From Glossina fuscipes (taxonomy: Eukaryota; Arthropoda; Insecta; Diptera; Glossinidae), in NCBI RefSeq assembly GCF_014805625.2, contig NW_023998414.1, positions 44,171,561-44,235,560 of the forward strand: a stretch of DNA of 64,000 bases, given 5' to 3'. Below are positions 11,321-24,734 of this stretch, in pieces; positions within the stretch are counted from its first letter, which is position 1, and each line of letters starts with the position of its first letter. The notes beneath the pieces were generated by a model. The model was not told the DNA's origin. It worked only from the letters and a program-made list of their open reading frames with translations, and ran no database searches. The position numbers and the translations under genes were made by a program.

Positions 11321-14300
11321 TACTAATTTGTATTTATAGTTATATTCCAATCCGTATTCTTCTTTCCAAACGCTTTTACTTGATATCCATATCAAGCCGT
11401 TTATGTTAACAAAAAGATAGTTTGCAAAGCTGTGTATGAAAAATTTATACATGATCCGATATATCGTTTAACAGTTTCCATGCTGATACGAAACTAAGTT
11501 AAATAGGAGCTTACAAAATAATAATACTCTGCTGTGAATAAATGATGAAATCTTTATATTGCTTTCATTTATTATATATTGCACACAAGCACAAGTTGTT
11601 CTAAATCATGTGTCGTTGTATAAGCGGTTTAATTATCCTAAAGCGTAATTTAAGTGCTTGTCCCCTTTGAATCCTCCATTATTTAAAATAATTATGTCAA
11701 GCTACTGTTCCTCTTTTCTATGCATATTTGCATTTGATTCTCCCATAAGCAGCTTAAAGAATACAAATTTGTTTCTTAAAAAAAAAAGGGTGAAAAGATT
11801 TTTATGCAAATTTGAAGCAATTTGACTCTTTACCTACATAAGGAAAAGAGATGTGTTTAGGCGAGGAAAAAGCTTTGCGGATTACTTTTGCTTAAGAAAG
11901 TCTTAAGTTAAATAGGGGAAGAATAGAACTGAAAGAGTCTTAAGCTTGCTTATACGGTAGATAACCAAATAGTATTCAAATTACGGCATAGCTTAATTAT
12001 TTATCCCGGTATTTGTTGTGTATGTTTTCGCTAATGTAGGGCATTTTACATCACCTCTGAATATCTTCTCACAAAAAAAAACAAAACAAACAAAATACCA
12101 TAAAAGATTTCCGTTTGAAAGTAAACTCGCAGAACAGCAACAGCGACACAAAGAAGAAAAGCTGCAATGTTCCAGCGACAAAATGTCGTCACACAAAGGA
12201 TGTATGCAATGTTTACGAGTATACGGGTTACGTTCTACTAGTAATAGTAGTAGTGGTATGTGGCAAGTGCCTACTTGCCTTTCAAGTATGTTTATTATGT
12301 AGAAATAAAAACCATTCTTAATATGCATTCAACACTTGGCTAAAGCGAAAGCGAAAGCTTTAGCTGGAAAGTTTAATTGTGCATATCATAGTCTAGGAGA
12401 GTCTGTCCTCACTCAAGCCTTTATTTATTAAAATAGACTGCTGTTGTGTCATTTATATTCTTATAAATATAAAGAATTGTGGTTACAATTCTTTTGAGGT
12501 TACTAGTTAAACGCGTCGTGCTCTCATGTGTTAATATCTATAAAAGGTGGTACTAGTATCACCAGGAATTTTTAATAGATACAAAATAAATTTGGGAAAA
12601 TATCAAAACAAAAAACGAAAAACGCAAAACGCGAAAAGCAAAGCGAATTCATTAATTATAGATCGTTAAACATCTGCTAACGGAACAATGTCAAGTTCAA
12701 ATGTTATTGAACTGTTTTGCTTTCTATATATGTTTTTTTTGCTCTTTTTGTGTTCTCTTCCTCTGAAAATTAATTTTACCGATTTGATATAGTTTTCGAT
12801 TAAAATGCAGCTCTTTAAATATATCGTACGACTTTGGAAATGCTACTCATATGCATTCTGTCTACGAATGAGTGACTGAACGAAATCAGTATAGAATGTA
12901 ATTTGTTTTTTCAAATCGATATATATATATATATACCACCGAAACGAACGACACATGTTATGTTTGTCCGTTTATGTATTAAATAGAAAAATATTTTTGT
13001 GCATGATTTCCTAGTAAACGTAAATTTTCAAAACTTTTTTATATAAATTATAATAACTTCAAAATAAAATTAATGATATTAATAAATTTATGAAATTCTT
13101 GTAACCCATAGAAACACACACATCCCATAAACTATATATACTCTGGATGAACATGGCGATATTAATAAATATTTCGAATATTCTTACAATTTTCCTATGA
13201 AGTTTACCAATAAAAGTGATGGAAAAAAAAAAAAAAAAAAACTCAAGAAACTGAAATCAATTTTTTTTTTTCTTGAAATATATTCGATGCAATTAATTTT
13301 TAAATACAAGATCGGCAATGATCGGCCCGATTAATCCCATTTTCGAGCAATTTATTCACTATATCTATTCCCCAATTTCGCCAATAACGATTTCGATATT
13401 CTCTTCTAATGCTTGAATGTAAACTGATTTATATGCTATAGATCAGCGAACTCAAACTTTCCCACAAAGATAGTCCCAAGCTTTAGCTCGGGATTTCTTT
13501 ACTTTGCATCGTCCGAACTTATCGACATGTTGTGTGGCAAGTAGCTTCGAATTGATGAAATCATTTTCCAATTCATTAACGTTGATCACTGATTGATTGA
13601 CATTAATATGTATACATATATATGCGGGGATTTAGATTCCTTGTAACGAGATCTTTATTCCTATTTTCAAAGAGATAAGGCAAGTTGACGTCACCAATTC
13701 AAAAACCACATCCAACTATCACTTTTATATGACAATGTAATGGTGTCATGTGAACAATTTGTGGTTTGGCATCACACCAAAAATTTAAAGTTTACTTATT
13801 CATTAAGTAATTGAGATGAAAATAGATCTGATTTAAGAAGATGATTTTGTTAATCATGTTTTTGAAGCCTTCATCTTCCTACAAAAAAAATTACAAACCT
13901 TGCTTAAAACAATTAACAAAACAACCGGAATGATTTTGGATAGTCGCAGTATCAAGAAGAAACCATTTCATCTTTATTAAGGAATTTTGCATTATTTGAA
14001 ACATTTGTAATCAATTTCAAAATGATTTTAGAAATTGTAAGAAAGCGAAACCTGAACTAAACGAAAAATCGATGAGGTACTAAACTTGAGAACGCTGTTC
14101 ACATTCAATGATTGAGGTGAGAAAGAAGGCAATTTCTGTTTGTTTCTGTCTTAATATATTTGCTTTCATTAGCATATGTTGGAGTTCCTTTTTTTCTTTT
14201 TAGTTGTTTTATATTCCAAGTTCGTTCACAATTCATTAAATTACAATTTTCTCCATATTGCGGATTATGTTATAACTAACTTGGCGCATAATTTTATCAC

Positions 14301-15939
14301 ATACGCATACAAGCATTTGTGCATGCAGTACATGTGCTATTAAAAAAAGAGTTCTTATTAACATAGATAAGGATTCCAATAGAGAAGCACGCGCTCTCAT
14401 TTCTGCTTATTTATGTGTTTGGCACATAAGTATATTCTTGAAAGTTACCTTGAATTATTAATCTGCATGCGTATTAATGTGTCTATATGCATGCGTGTAT
14501 ATAAAATATATATATTTAAATGTGTATATATTTTTGCTTGCTAATGATTTAGAAACCAACCGCATGAATTAGATTATTATTAAAATGTATATGAATTTGT
14601 GCAGTTCGTATTCATACGATAGTGCGTAAAGTTATTGCCGCGACGTAATCTTTTAGATTCCACGTGCGTATCTATAGCTAGCTGCGGAAACCAAAACTAC
14701 TTATATAGATCATGAAAGAAAATGTTAAGCTTAGAGTGAGAAAATGAAAACGCAATATGAGTGTTATTTTATTTTTCACTTAAAGGTTGTGAACTAGAGC
14801 TAGTCTTGGGTATTAAAAAATTCAAACTGGGCTAAATATAACGAAGCGCTTGCTTAATGCAATATGAATTTCATTTTTGCATCCCAATAAATGCAATTGC
14901 AACTGACAACGAGCGAGTGAACGGAACATATAGAAAAATTTTATTTATAAAAAAATTTCAAATACATTCGAAATAATCGTTGCTCAGAATAAAAATTATT
15001 TATTGAATCGAATTCCTTTTTTCCATAATTCTTACGTAAGCTCTTGCGACTCATTCGCCTCTATATCAAAATTACTCATTTACGGGCAATGCAACTTCTT
15101 TATTTGACTAAATAAATAAAATGTTTAACATTTGATACTTGCGGTGAAAAAACTTGGATACTCAACCGCACTCGAGATTTAAACTTAAACTATCACAAAT
15201 CGAGTGAGAATTTGAATGCAAAAAAGAATGTCTCGTATTACATGGATGGAAATCAACGGGAGAAAATTCTCACAGTTACTTCCCTTCTAGCGTAAACCAC
15301 TGGCTACACTGGTTTCCATTTGCTTTTAATATAAATTATTTTCAATTTCTTTTTTAAAATGGGAAATGGATGATTCTGTGTATTTGGTTTGAAGATGCTT
15401 GAGAAAAGCGAGAAATTCGTCTGCCTATTAATAAGAAAAACCCGACTTGCAAAATATATCAATATCACCGTCACGCCACTTTTTCGCCTAAAGTTGAATG
15501 GATAGGTGATCGGGGTAGCTCATTCTGCGAATATTGCGGAAATTCTAGGAGGTATGATGATGTGATGATCGAAGAATTTATACATCACGCCGCTAACATA
15601 ATTAGTAAAAGAAGCAAAATAATTAATTTAAACATTTTAAATTGAAAACGGAAAGCTTTTTAAAACCTTGTTTATTAGATTAATAACGTCAATCAAACAT
15701 ATTTACACCGCCACCCCAAAAAACAATTGTACTATAACATTGTTGCAACGTTACTTGATATATTTATTTATTCGCACAAAGTTTTCACTGTTCCGTATTA
15801 CTGTGGTGCATACAATTGCTCGAACAAGAATTTAAACTTAAAGTAAAATAATTATTATGAATGAATGAATGCAAAAAAAATGGCGAACTAAGAAATTCTA
15901 AATAGCATAAGAGCAATATAAGCATAGAATGTCGCCATA
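11321..15939. other. Long non-coding stretch
   Basis: No gene is supported. At 12018-12321 two plus frames and one minus frame overlap, helped by locally higher G+C (Q- and S-rich when read on plus), but no domain or splice signals accompany them. An A run lies at about 13226-13241 and an (AT)n run near 12921-12936. Confidence 0.4.
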
Positions 15940-16124
15940 ATATTATTATTGTTATTATTATTATTAATTTCGCCAGAGAAATAAATTCTAAGACTAAACT
16001 CTTAAAGCGCTAGCATCTAAGGCTATTGGCCTTTATTAAAAACTCTACCGCACTTGAGATTCGAACCCACGACCACTGAGTTGCTAGTCGAGACTCTTGC
16101 CTACTCGGCCACCCAGGCGGATAC
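15940..16124 (-). mobile_element. tRNA-derived SINE, family 1, full-length copy
   Basis: Read on the minus strand, this copy starts GTATCCGCCTGGGTGGCCGA and contains a box A-like TGGCCGAGTAGG and a box B, GGTTCGAATC. Together these resemble a Ser/Leu-type tRNA head. A unique body follows, then GCCAATAGCCTTAGATGCTA and AGTCTTAGAATTTATTTCT, ending in (TAA)n at 15940-15966. The same body occurs at 42627-42812 (plus) and partly at 30688-30772. A real tRNA is excluded because the acceptor stem does not close and a 3' body with a microsatellite tail is attached. Confidence 0.85.
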
Positions 16125-19100
16125 GCGATAATATTAACTAGTTATAATTAATTGCTTTCCAATTACAATAATAATAAACATATTACTGTTAGGTTAAGAA
16201 ACTTTTGAATGACCATATATAGCCCGTATACCCCCTGAATTCATAAATACATATTTGTGGGTATTAGTTCCTTTTAAAGGCAGCGTGCAATCGCCTATCC
16301 CTTGATGTTGCTTATAGACAACTGTAGTAATCAACGTGTTGCTATGAGCGTAGCAGTCATAGTTTCTGAACTTTAAAAGAGAATGACGATAATGCTGATG
16401 AACATAAGAAAGAAACGAACGAAAAACTTGCATGGTTGTATATGTTTGTAAGAAATCTTAAAATGAAGTATACTAAACATACGCGCCCACACAAATACAT
16501 CCTGCAGTACTTTTGGAACACATAATGGCTGATTTTTACTCAATCATTTATAGAGCATGTTATGTGTTTTCGCCCAAAACTACAGCTCACGACCCCCGTC
16601 TCAGTTAGAAAGGGCGGGAAGCATACTAATAACAAAATACTTTAAACGTTGCCATATACCTACTGTTTTGTTTGTACTTTATCTAGGTACTTTTCAGTGA
16701 AATTTGTGGATAAATAACATGCAACCACAAACACTAATGCCATGATTGTCTATTTCTTGCGGTTCGATATTTCACCAAGGGTCTCATAGCATATGGTCAG
16801 TATGTAATTTTGTATACGTATAAATACGTATATGTAAACACACACCCAAAAAAGATTATTATCAGTTTACCGCCATTAATTTGCTGCCCAAAAAAAAAAA
16901 AATAAATCGTTTTTTTATTGAATAGCGAGGGCTTTGAAAGTACATTTTTATAAAGTTTGCCATAAAGACTACAAAAACGAGAATTTCTCCTCTCTCTCTT
17001 TTTATCAATTTCAATACCTTGTTTAGTTTCCCAATCTAATACCTGATATGGCAAAAATCTCTTCTGCTTAGAATTGCTTCAATTGCTACAGACACGCACC
17101 CAAGTTCTATGAATATTGAAATGTTATAAATGAGAAACAGGCCTTTTTCGCAAGAAAGTGAAATTTAAAGCGACAATTAGCTAATATATAGGTATATACA
17201 CATTTATATATGCAGTTTGCAACAATATTTGTACGATTGTAGCCTGCGAAAGCTATCACATGTGCAACGAAATGAATTGATCAATAATTTAAAACTGTAA
17301 TCGCTTTTAGGCGAGTCCTCTTCTTGCTTTTCTTGTTCGTGTTCCTTTATAAAAATCATCGTAAGTGAACGTAATATAAATCAATGTTTATTCACACTTT
17401 TAACTGTTCAAAGACACGCAATGAGAATAATTTCGCTTTAAATTTTGGATCGATACTCGTCAAACTTTAATTTTTTAATGGAAAATACGTGCACGTTCAC
17501 GTTTACGATCTCGCGATAATGATGGATGTAAATGTGAATGAAAATTACAAAATGCCCTATTAACAACTCATGTCTCAGTTTGCTCTGTAAAATTCGCCCA
17601 CTTCATCTAATTCCAAAGAAAAACGAGTTTATAGTCACTACGATCGATCACTAACTGTCAGATTTTTAATTTGCTCTACTAAGCTTCCACTCGGTGCTCG
17701 TTATAGCTTCATTATACAATTTCTAAACTCTTCAAACTTCGACTTTAATATCAATTGAGAGAAAGAGCTGCTGCTGTATTGCTCGGCATTACAAACAGAG
17801 GAAGTGATGAACTTGATTTAGCCCCCCATGCTGTCCCTATCTATATACTGAGTTGCGATGTTGCCGGACTAATCGTCACTTCCCTTCTCAGCCCGTAAAG
17901 ATTGTTGACGACATCGCTTACCATACATTATCATTGTTGTCTTTGTTGAAAACACATTTGTTCATACAATGTTGACAACATATTTGCTTACTTAGGATGG
18001 TAGTTTTATTTATTCGTCATTTAATTGCTATGCATTATTTGCGAGAGCAAAGTGTGGGAGACTTGTACACAGGCCTAAGCGAAATTATAATTGTTTCGCG
18101 TTGTGCGAACATGGACGCAAATGCACCTACATACACATGTTCCCACTGTCATATTGACACTCGAATATTTATTTTTTTGACTGCAACACTTTCTATTTGG
18201 TACAATACGATCATCACGTTTACTACTTAGTGAGCATGAAGAGAAAAGATTCTACCTAATTTAGACCGTCTTCTAAAATATGTATGTGATCAAATTGAGT
18301 GGATGACAAGTTAATCCTGCTTCAATGCAAAATCATTTGATGGTTATTCGCGCCATTTCATATACACTTTAGTGAATTAGAACTTGTTTCCACATCCTTT
18401 ATATATGTACATAAATATATATATAAGAAGCTCTTTTCATTAATAAAAGTAAGAAGAAAATTAGCAACCACTCGGTCACGATTGTTTTTTTGTCAACTCG
18501 GCTCAATACCTCAATAACTAACATAAGTTAGTGCACTTACGGGACTCAATTCAATCTAGCGACGCTTATAGAGCGCGAAAAAAAGCCTACTACGCTTTCA
18601 TAACATGGAAGCATACAAGCAGTACAGAATTGAGCATTGCATGGTAAAGGGCGATATCTGTGATTAATACTTGAACACGCTTCTCACAAGCATATGTGCA
18701 CATCACTTTACCAGCCAACAGTAAATTATCAGCTTCGTAAAAAGACGACGACAACGAAGAAGAAGAAAAAGAAATTTACTTTTCTCAAGGAGTAGAGTGG
18801 CAAAACTTCCGAAATATATTCCCCGAGTGCAATACAATTTATTGCACAAATTAATATCAAAAGTACATGCGTAAAGCACTAATGTAAGTGAAAAAGTTTT
18901 CCTTTACTTATTTGTGTATCTTTCCTTTGTATAAATATTTGCAAACCATATCTCTCTTTCAAATGAAAATTAAAACCTTACGGTTGTTTTGTTGAGCTCG
19001 TTCAGAGCAAATCATATGAACGTTACGTTTTCCCTAAAACAAAAAAGTTTTTCAATAGACTTCACATAAAAAAAATGAGAGACTACTATATACCTTACAC

Positions 19101-19312
19101 TCATTAACCGATCGCCTTCATTCGGCCTTCATTCTACATCGCTTTGTTTTTAGTTTTTCGCCAACGAATTCGCAAGTTTTTAAAAACTTTTACTACTTGT
19201 GCAGATGTGTGCATCCACTTTCAAAACTTGATGAAACACACGCACTATCAATAAACTGAAATCGTGGCATTAAATTCTTCAACTCCTCAAATACGCATAT
19301 GTCAGCATGAAT
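16125..19312. other. Non-coding stretch
   Basis: No gene is supported. The 17.76-17.93 kb segment is somewhat richer in G+C (GTTGCCGGACTAATCGTCAC and its surroundings) but has no long frame. The short frames at 16194-16433 and 17997-18230 carry no recognisable domain. Confidence 0.4.
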
Positions 19313-19314
19313 CA

Positions 19315-20155
19315 GGTTATCAATCGCAAGGATTTTGATCGATAACCTTTAACGATTTTTTAGTTAAAACCACTTTGTCGTTGCTAGAGAACTTTGCGTT
19401 TTCTCGTCGAGAGCTGAACCCTGAATAATTTCAAATCATGATCAAAAGATTTCTGTAGAAAACGGCAAAAAATGGTAATCAGACAGAGCAAGCCGTATTA
19501 ATGAAGCTAGGGGAGGATTGAGAATGTCGTGGTGAAAGACGATGCCTTTCCTACTAATCAATTCTAAGCAGTTTACCTCACTTGCTCGAATTATTCACAC
19601 AATATTTGTTGACAGTAAATAGCGCAATCCATCGTATGGCATAATTGGAGCAATGCATAAGGTGCCATAACCTTCGAATTCCGCCAAACAAAAAGCATTA
19701 AATTATGTGCTTTTAACCGTCTGTGCAACTTTATCAAAATCTTTTGAATGACAACTTTTATTCTCAGCGTATTGTCGTATGTGACCCGCATTTCATACTC
19801 CCTTATCAGTCTGCTGCGATTTGCAGATAAAAGTTCGAGCCATATTATTCACCTTTTTTTTGTATCCAATCTGATAGAAATGATTGAAAACTATATCGCG
19901 GTTGATGTTTAGTTCCGTAGCTATGTCATAAGATGTGCCGGTCTTCGTCAATTTGTTAAACAGTTCTATCGGCTTTATCAACGATGAGTGGCAATAAGAC
20001 CTATTTTTAACACCGAAATATCTTCCATGGAAGCGAGCATCGCTGTTTTGAGTTTGATGAGCATTTTCGGCACGATTTTTTTCATAAGCATGCGAAACAT
20101 TATCTTCTCTTAAGTTGCAAAATATTAAAAATTTTCTTCGAATTTTGGTTCATTT
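19315..20155 (-). pseudogene. Mariner transposase fossil
   Basis: This is a minus-strand relic of a mariner transposase, readable in pieces from about 20155 down to 19315. YDIATELNINRDIVFNHFYQ with IGYKKKV after it (about 19850-19935) is the second helix-turn-helix. VTYDN near 19785 follows the position of the first catalytic Asp. A degenerate block ending AIYCQQIL (about 19600-19700) matches the LYCQQL block of the intact copy at 34.3 kb. RKGIVFHHD then gives the second Asp, ALSDYHF the third, and KVIDQNP near 19345 the C-terminal tail. About 15 residues are missing between the second and third Asp, and there are several stops and frameshifts. No terminal repeats were located. Confidence 0.8.
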
Positions 20156-22311
20156 TCAAAACGCAATTAGTTTTACCTTAGAATTAGATAATTCCACAAT
20201 CCGTGGAGATTATCGCTTTTCGCACGTGTTAAATTATGACTCGATAGTATTAGTATTGTCAGAGTTACGAAATTCTAACGACAACTAGCGGGGAAAAAAT
20301 GCACGAACCTTTGCAATTACCTAATAGTATACGGGTGTCTTTGAAGCACATATCGCGTAGAACTCACTCAGTATACGGGTATTAGAGCACCCTAGAACAT
20401 GATATACATCAAATAAATTTTCTTGTCGTATGGTACATAACATTGAATACATGACAAACAGAAGCCGATGTTTCTGGGTGACCTAAATATTTACGTAGCA
20501 AAATTTAAAATTTTTGAAAACTAATTTCTTAAACTTTCCAAACTCTTTCCTTAAATGACTTCAGCTACTAAGAATACAACAAAACCACTTACTAAGAGGA
20601 TATACCGTTAGTTATTTATTTTCTTGCAATCCGTTTACCCTTAAAAAATAATTCATTTATTTAGTCATTTATTTTGAACACAATTATTGCGTTTCTACCT
20701 ACTTTAAGGGAATGTGTGGGGAACATTTTCTAATTGAATAGAAGAAAAGAAACGCAAGCAACAGTTACAAATTAGTGAACAAATAAATTACAATTTAATA
20801 GCTCGACAAGCCCGGTCACTAAATACTCTACAATTTTTCAACTTTTTTTTATTTTATTACATCTTCTCGTCATATAAAGGCTTGCCTAAAAATAAAAACA
20901 TTTATGAACAAAAGTGTCCAAGCAGATTATTACTCTGGAAAAACTTTCATCGTAAAGTACTAAGGATGATATCTTGTTACTACAAGAAGGTAGACTCAAC
21001 TTTTCTTCTAGACGCTTTATGTGAGAAAAGGGGCAACTTGTTGTTCCATCCAATTTGAAATTTCGGCTGGCTTTCATTAAATGTTTGTCGAATGTTTTTT
21101 CCTGTAACGACTACTTCAAACTAAAGCTCCGTACACGCAATGGGCGTAAAAATGGTCCGAATCAGTATCACTGTCAATGACGTTCTAGCTACAGTACATT
21201 AAATCGCCTACAAACATCAGACGAATAAACATGCTTGAATGGATTCAAAAACATTCCAAAATCACCTCTCTCTCAATCGTCTTTCTATATAATCCTAAAT
21301 CGTTCGATAAAATAAAAAGTGAGTCTCTCGTAAATCGCTTTAAGTACTTCCCATGTTCACAAGAACTTAATACAGCCTCAATGCGCAAATGTAGTAGGCT
21401 AGGAGAAAAAGATATACAAAGAAGGACCCAGTGTATTTGCACAATCAACTCCAACTATTTCTGCATTCAACGAACACATATGCACATATTACAATTTAAA
21501 AAAAAAATGAATTCAAAAATGTTTTTATAAAATAAAATTTTGGAACCAACGTCGCCGTACCGATTTTTAGCTTGTCCTGTTCGGATGAATAAAACGCATT
21601 GCCCTTGGTTTTTCCATATAAACTTAAGCAGAAGGTCGTCCAATCGTAACATGCGTGTGTAAGCCTCTATACTGAATTCATTATTGCGTTCATTAATTTT
21701 TATTTTATGGTAAGTGTTACAATTAGTTTCCATGTTGTTCATTATCCTTAAAATGCCGTCGCCCGAAAGACGTGCGAATTTTTTAAGAATTTTATGCCGA
21801 CATATTCACAATATTTTTTTTTATTTATTAATTTTTTTTTAAATGTTTTTCACGCTTTTTACGTTTGGCGTAAACGAAATTTTGCATGCTTTTAAAATAT
21901 TAACACTTGACACTTTTACATATTATTATTAATATCAGCATTTCAGCGGAAACCTTTTTTTGCCGATAAATGCCCCTAACGTTTCAATTTAAAGCTATTA
22001 AATCATTTCCATGTACATGTATATATAACTAACATAACATTGAGTTACATGATTAGTGTTGAAACTACAAATTAAAATTATTCAATATCGTGCGTGCGTG
22101 GGTGCGTGTATGGGTGTTTTAAGTAGCAAAATAAGCAAAATCAAGTAAAAGCGCTACGTGCATCTTAAATAAAAGGCTTAGCACCCCAGTCCATCACGCT
22201 TATATTTTTTCGTCGATATATACAAAATTTGATGGAGATTATATTTCATGTATGCTTATGCAACGTGATCATATGTCTTTGCAAGTTTTGAATCTGTTTT
22301 TTAAATCTTAC
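20156..22311. other. Non-coding stretch
   Basis: A short direct repeat (GTATACGGGT) occurs at about 20328 and 20371. Overlapping frames on opposite strands at 21231-21530 have no domain. Nothing else is recognised. Confidence 0.4.
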
Positions 22312-23040
22312 ACCACAGAGTATATTAAGTTAGTGCGGACGTACGTAACAACCAGAAGGGCTTAAGATAGGCCCACCTTTTATTATATCGATCGATTGAG
22401 AATCGTAATTTGAATTGATCTAAGCCTATCTTATCTGCCCGTCTGTCCACGTAAATTTTGAGTACAAGCTACAAGTCGCAATTTTAGAGTTATTTCAATG
22501 AAATTTGGTACAGTGACGTGTTTGGACCCAAGAACGAACGCTATTGAAAATGATTTGAGATCGGCCCACTTTTTCGACAACTTTTCATTATACGCCCTAT
22601 TCTGAAAAAATCGTTATATGGAAAAAAAATGATAATATATAAAATTTCTCTGCAAAAGTGGCTTTGGGCGTTCTAAATTGGTATGGAAACTTTGGACCGC
22701 CCGGGACAATTTTTGAAGCCCCTCATATAACGAAAAGTGAAGTTCACACAACAAAAAGGTTTAATTTTTAACGCTTTATAATGAATATTATATTATAATA
22801 GTAATTTAACAGAAGCAAATTAAGTGTACCAAATTTGGACCATCTTGACCCATTTTCTGAATTCTGCCCCATTAGTTTACGTTTTGGGCCCCTCTTCTCC
22901 ATAAACACGCACTTGAAAAATATGCCTTTATATGGAAACAAGATATAATTGTTGGGTTCTATCATAAAAATAAGAAGGCGGTGTAGGATATTTAATGGTC
23001 GGCCTTGCGCGACTATAATGTCCTTACTTATTACTATACG
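22312..23040 (+). repeat. Dispersed repeat family B, near-full copy
   Basis: The order of blocks is AACAACCAGAAGGGCTTAAG, CCTTTTATTATATCGATCGA, GCCCGTCTGTCCACGTAAAT, AGCTACAAGTCGCAATTTTA, GAAATTTGGTACAGTGACGT, GAACGAACGCTATTGAAAAT and, at the end, GGTCGGCCTTGCGCGACTAT. The copy at 56546-57250 matches this end to end in inverted orientation. No inverted termini or transposase are visible, so the class is unknown. Confidence 0.75.
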
Positions 23041-23491
23041 ACCAAGCGATTACAATATTTGGAAATTTTTTTAGGTTTTTTCGCATTTCTTGATAATTTC
23101 GCTTGAACGTGAATAACAAGTACCTCTGGAGCTAATTGATTTATGTTTTTGTTTATTTTTTTTTTTTTTTAATTTTCGCTTCTGAAAACAACCTCCAAGT
23201 ACTCCTTAGGTTCTAAACACACACGCAATAATAATGTGATTTAAAATCTCACGGTCGCATTCAACCTTTATTTTACTTGCCTTTCGATGACATTTTTTGG
23301 CTATTACAAAAGGAATAACAAAAATAGCTCATCCCACTGCATTAAAACGATCTGTTTAAGCAAAACTTTACAGAAAAAAGACGTAATATCCAAAGCACTT
23401 TAAGTCTTAAGAATAGAATATGTTATCTTTGCGATGGGTTTGAAGCCTCCTATGCTCAACTTGAATTTATAGAGCTTTTCTAGAAGAGAGA

Positions 23492-23541
<50 letters not shown>

Positions 23542-24100
23542 AAGAAAGAAAGAAAATTTCTTTTTAAAATTAAAAAAAAAAACCATGGAAAGATTGGGGA
23601 GGGGAAAAAATAATTTTTTTTTTTTAGTTATATTTGAATAGTTAAGGAGACTTCTGTTTCAGCAACGAGCCCAACGAGCCCAATTTTCAAACTGTCTGTT
23701 CACTTACACTCCGATGCGGATTTTTACCACACCCTAAAGGATTTGTAAAAAATGCGTCTTCCCTTTTCGTTTATTTTCATGAAGAGGTAAGAACTCTTTT
23801 CGCTATCACAAGCGAGTTTATATGGGGATCTGTTTCCTCTGCTTCCAGGGTTGATTTGTTGACGTAAACGTTTGGACAAGGATTCCAGTTTCTATATCAG
23901 ATTTATAGCTATCTTTCGCTGCTTAAGCAGAACGGACCTTTTTAACTGTTGAACAAAACATTTTGAACTCCTAACGAAGAATAAAAAAAATGTGCACAAT
24001 TTGTAAAACTGGAGAAACGGGCACACAATCAAAATGTCAATATCAACTATATTCATCGAACCTAATCAACTCCCGCATAAAAGTTTTTAAAAAAAGCCTG
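23041..24100. other. Non-coding stretch with a GA/GAAA microsatellite
   Basis: The only feature recognised is the purine tract at 23482-23560, listed separately. Confidence 0.4.
23482..23560. repeat. (GA)n-(GAAA)n microsatellite
   Basis: A long AG run passes into GAAA tetranucleotides toward its 3' end. Confidence 0.95.
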
Positions 24101-24135
24101 AGCATCGTGGGTTCGAAACCCAGTCAATCGCATTG
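24101..24135 (+). mobile_element. Box B-containing tRNA-like fragment
   Basis: CATCGTGGGTTCGAAACCCAG contains a box B (GGTTCGAAACC) with a short self-complementary arm like a T-arm. There is no matching box A or acceptor stem upstream, so it is most likely a SINE fragment and not a tRNA gene. Confidence 0.4.
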
Positions 24136-24344
24136 TCTATTATTTGGAACTAACACAAAACGAATATATTTCTCCTTTTGATTTGATGGCATAATTTCGG
24201 AGCAAAATTGCAAAAAAAATCATAATAACGCTTACGTATATGTGTAAAGTGCAAATATATCCTTCTAAGATATCATATATAGCAAAAACTATTTCGTTAC
24301 ACTTTCCTTAACTTGAAAATAATTAAAAAGACATTGCTCGACAT

Positions 24345-24525
24345 TAGATAGTCTAGTGGTTAGGATGCCCGCCCATTAGCCAGACGATCCAGGTTCGATT
24401 CATGATGCGGCAGACACATGCATTGTACTTCACTTATTTATGTATAAAATGGCCTATATTTCTAATGTGGTCTAGTGGTTAGTCGATCCCGATGTGACAG
24501 ACCCATGCATTGTACTTTACGTATA
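24345..24525 (+). mobile_element. tRNA-derived SINE, family 2, tandem dimer
   Basis: The first unit has a box A-like TAGTCTAGTGGTTAGGATGC and a box B, AGGTTCGATTC, giving a Glu/Asp-type tRNA head. CATGCATTGTACTT and an AT-rich tail ending AAAATGGCC follow. The second unit restarts at about 24469 with TGGTCTAGTGGTTAG, loses the middle of the tRNA-like part and then repeats CATGCATTGTACTT and AAAATGGCC. Another copy lies inverted at 39881-39958. Confidence 0.75.
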
Positions 24526-24734
24526 TATAAATAATATATAATATATAAAATGGCCAATGCTTCTAATCAATATCCATTATAATGATTATTAGCGATTATT
24601 TTCGTCGGTTGCTAATATCAGCGACACGCATGTGTATGTGCATCCATCTAATTTTTATACTTTATAGCACTTATGGTCTAAAAACTGAATGTAATAAAAT
24701 TTTTAGAACGTAAATTAAGTTTCCGAAACTTTGG

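Noticed and set aside
12018..12321. Overlapping plus and minus frames of 68-111 codons
   Set aside because: No domain, no splice signals, and all three frames are open because of local base composition.
24345..24420. tRNA gene with box A and box B
   Set aside because: The acceptor stem does not close, and the same sequence recurs with attached tails, so it is a SINE head.
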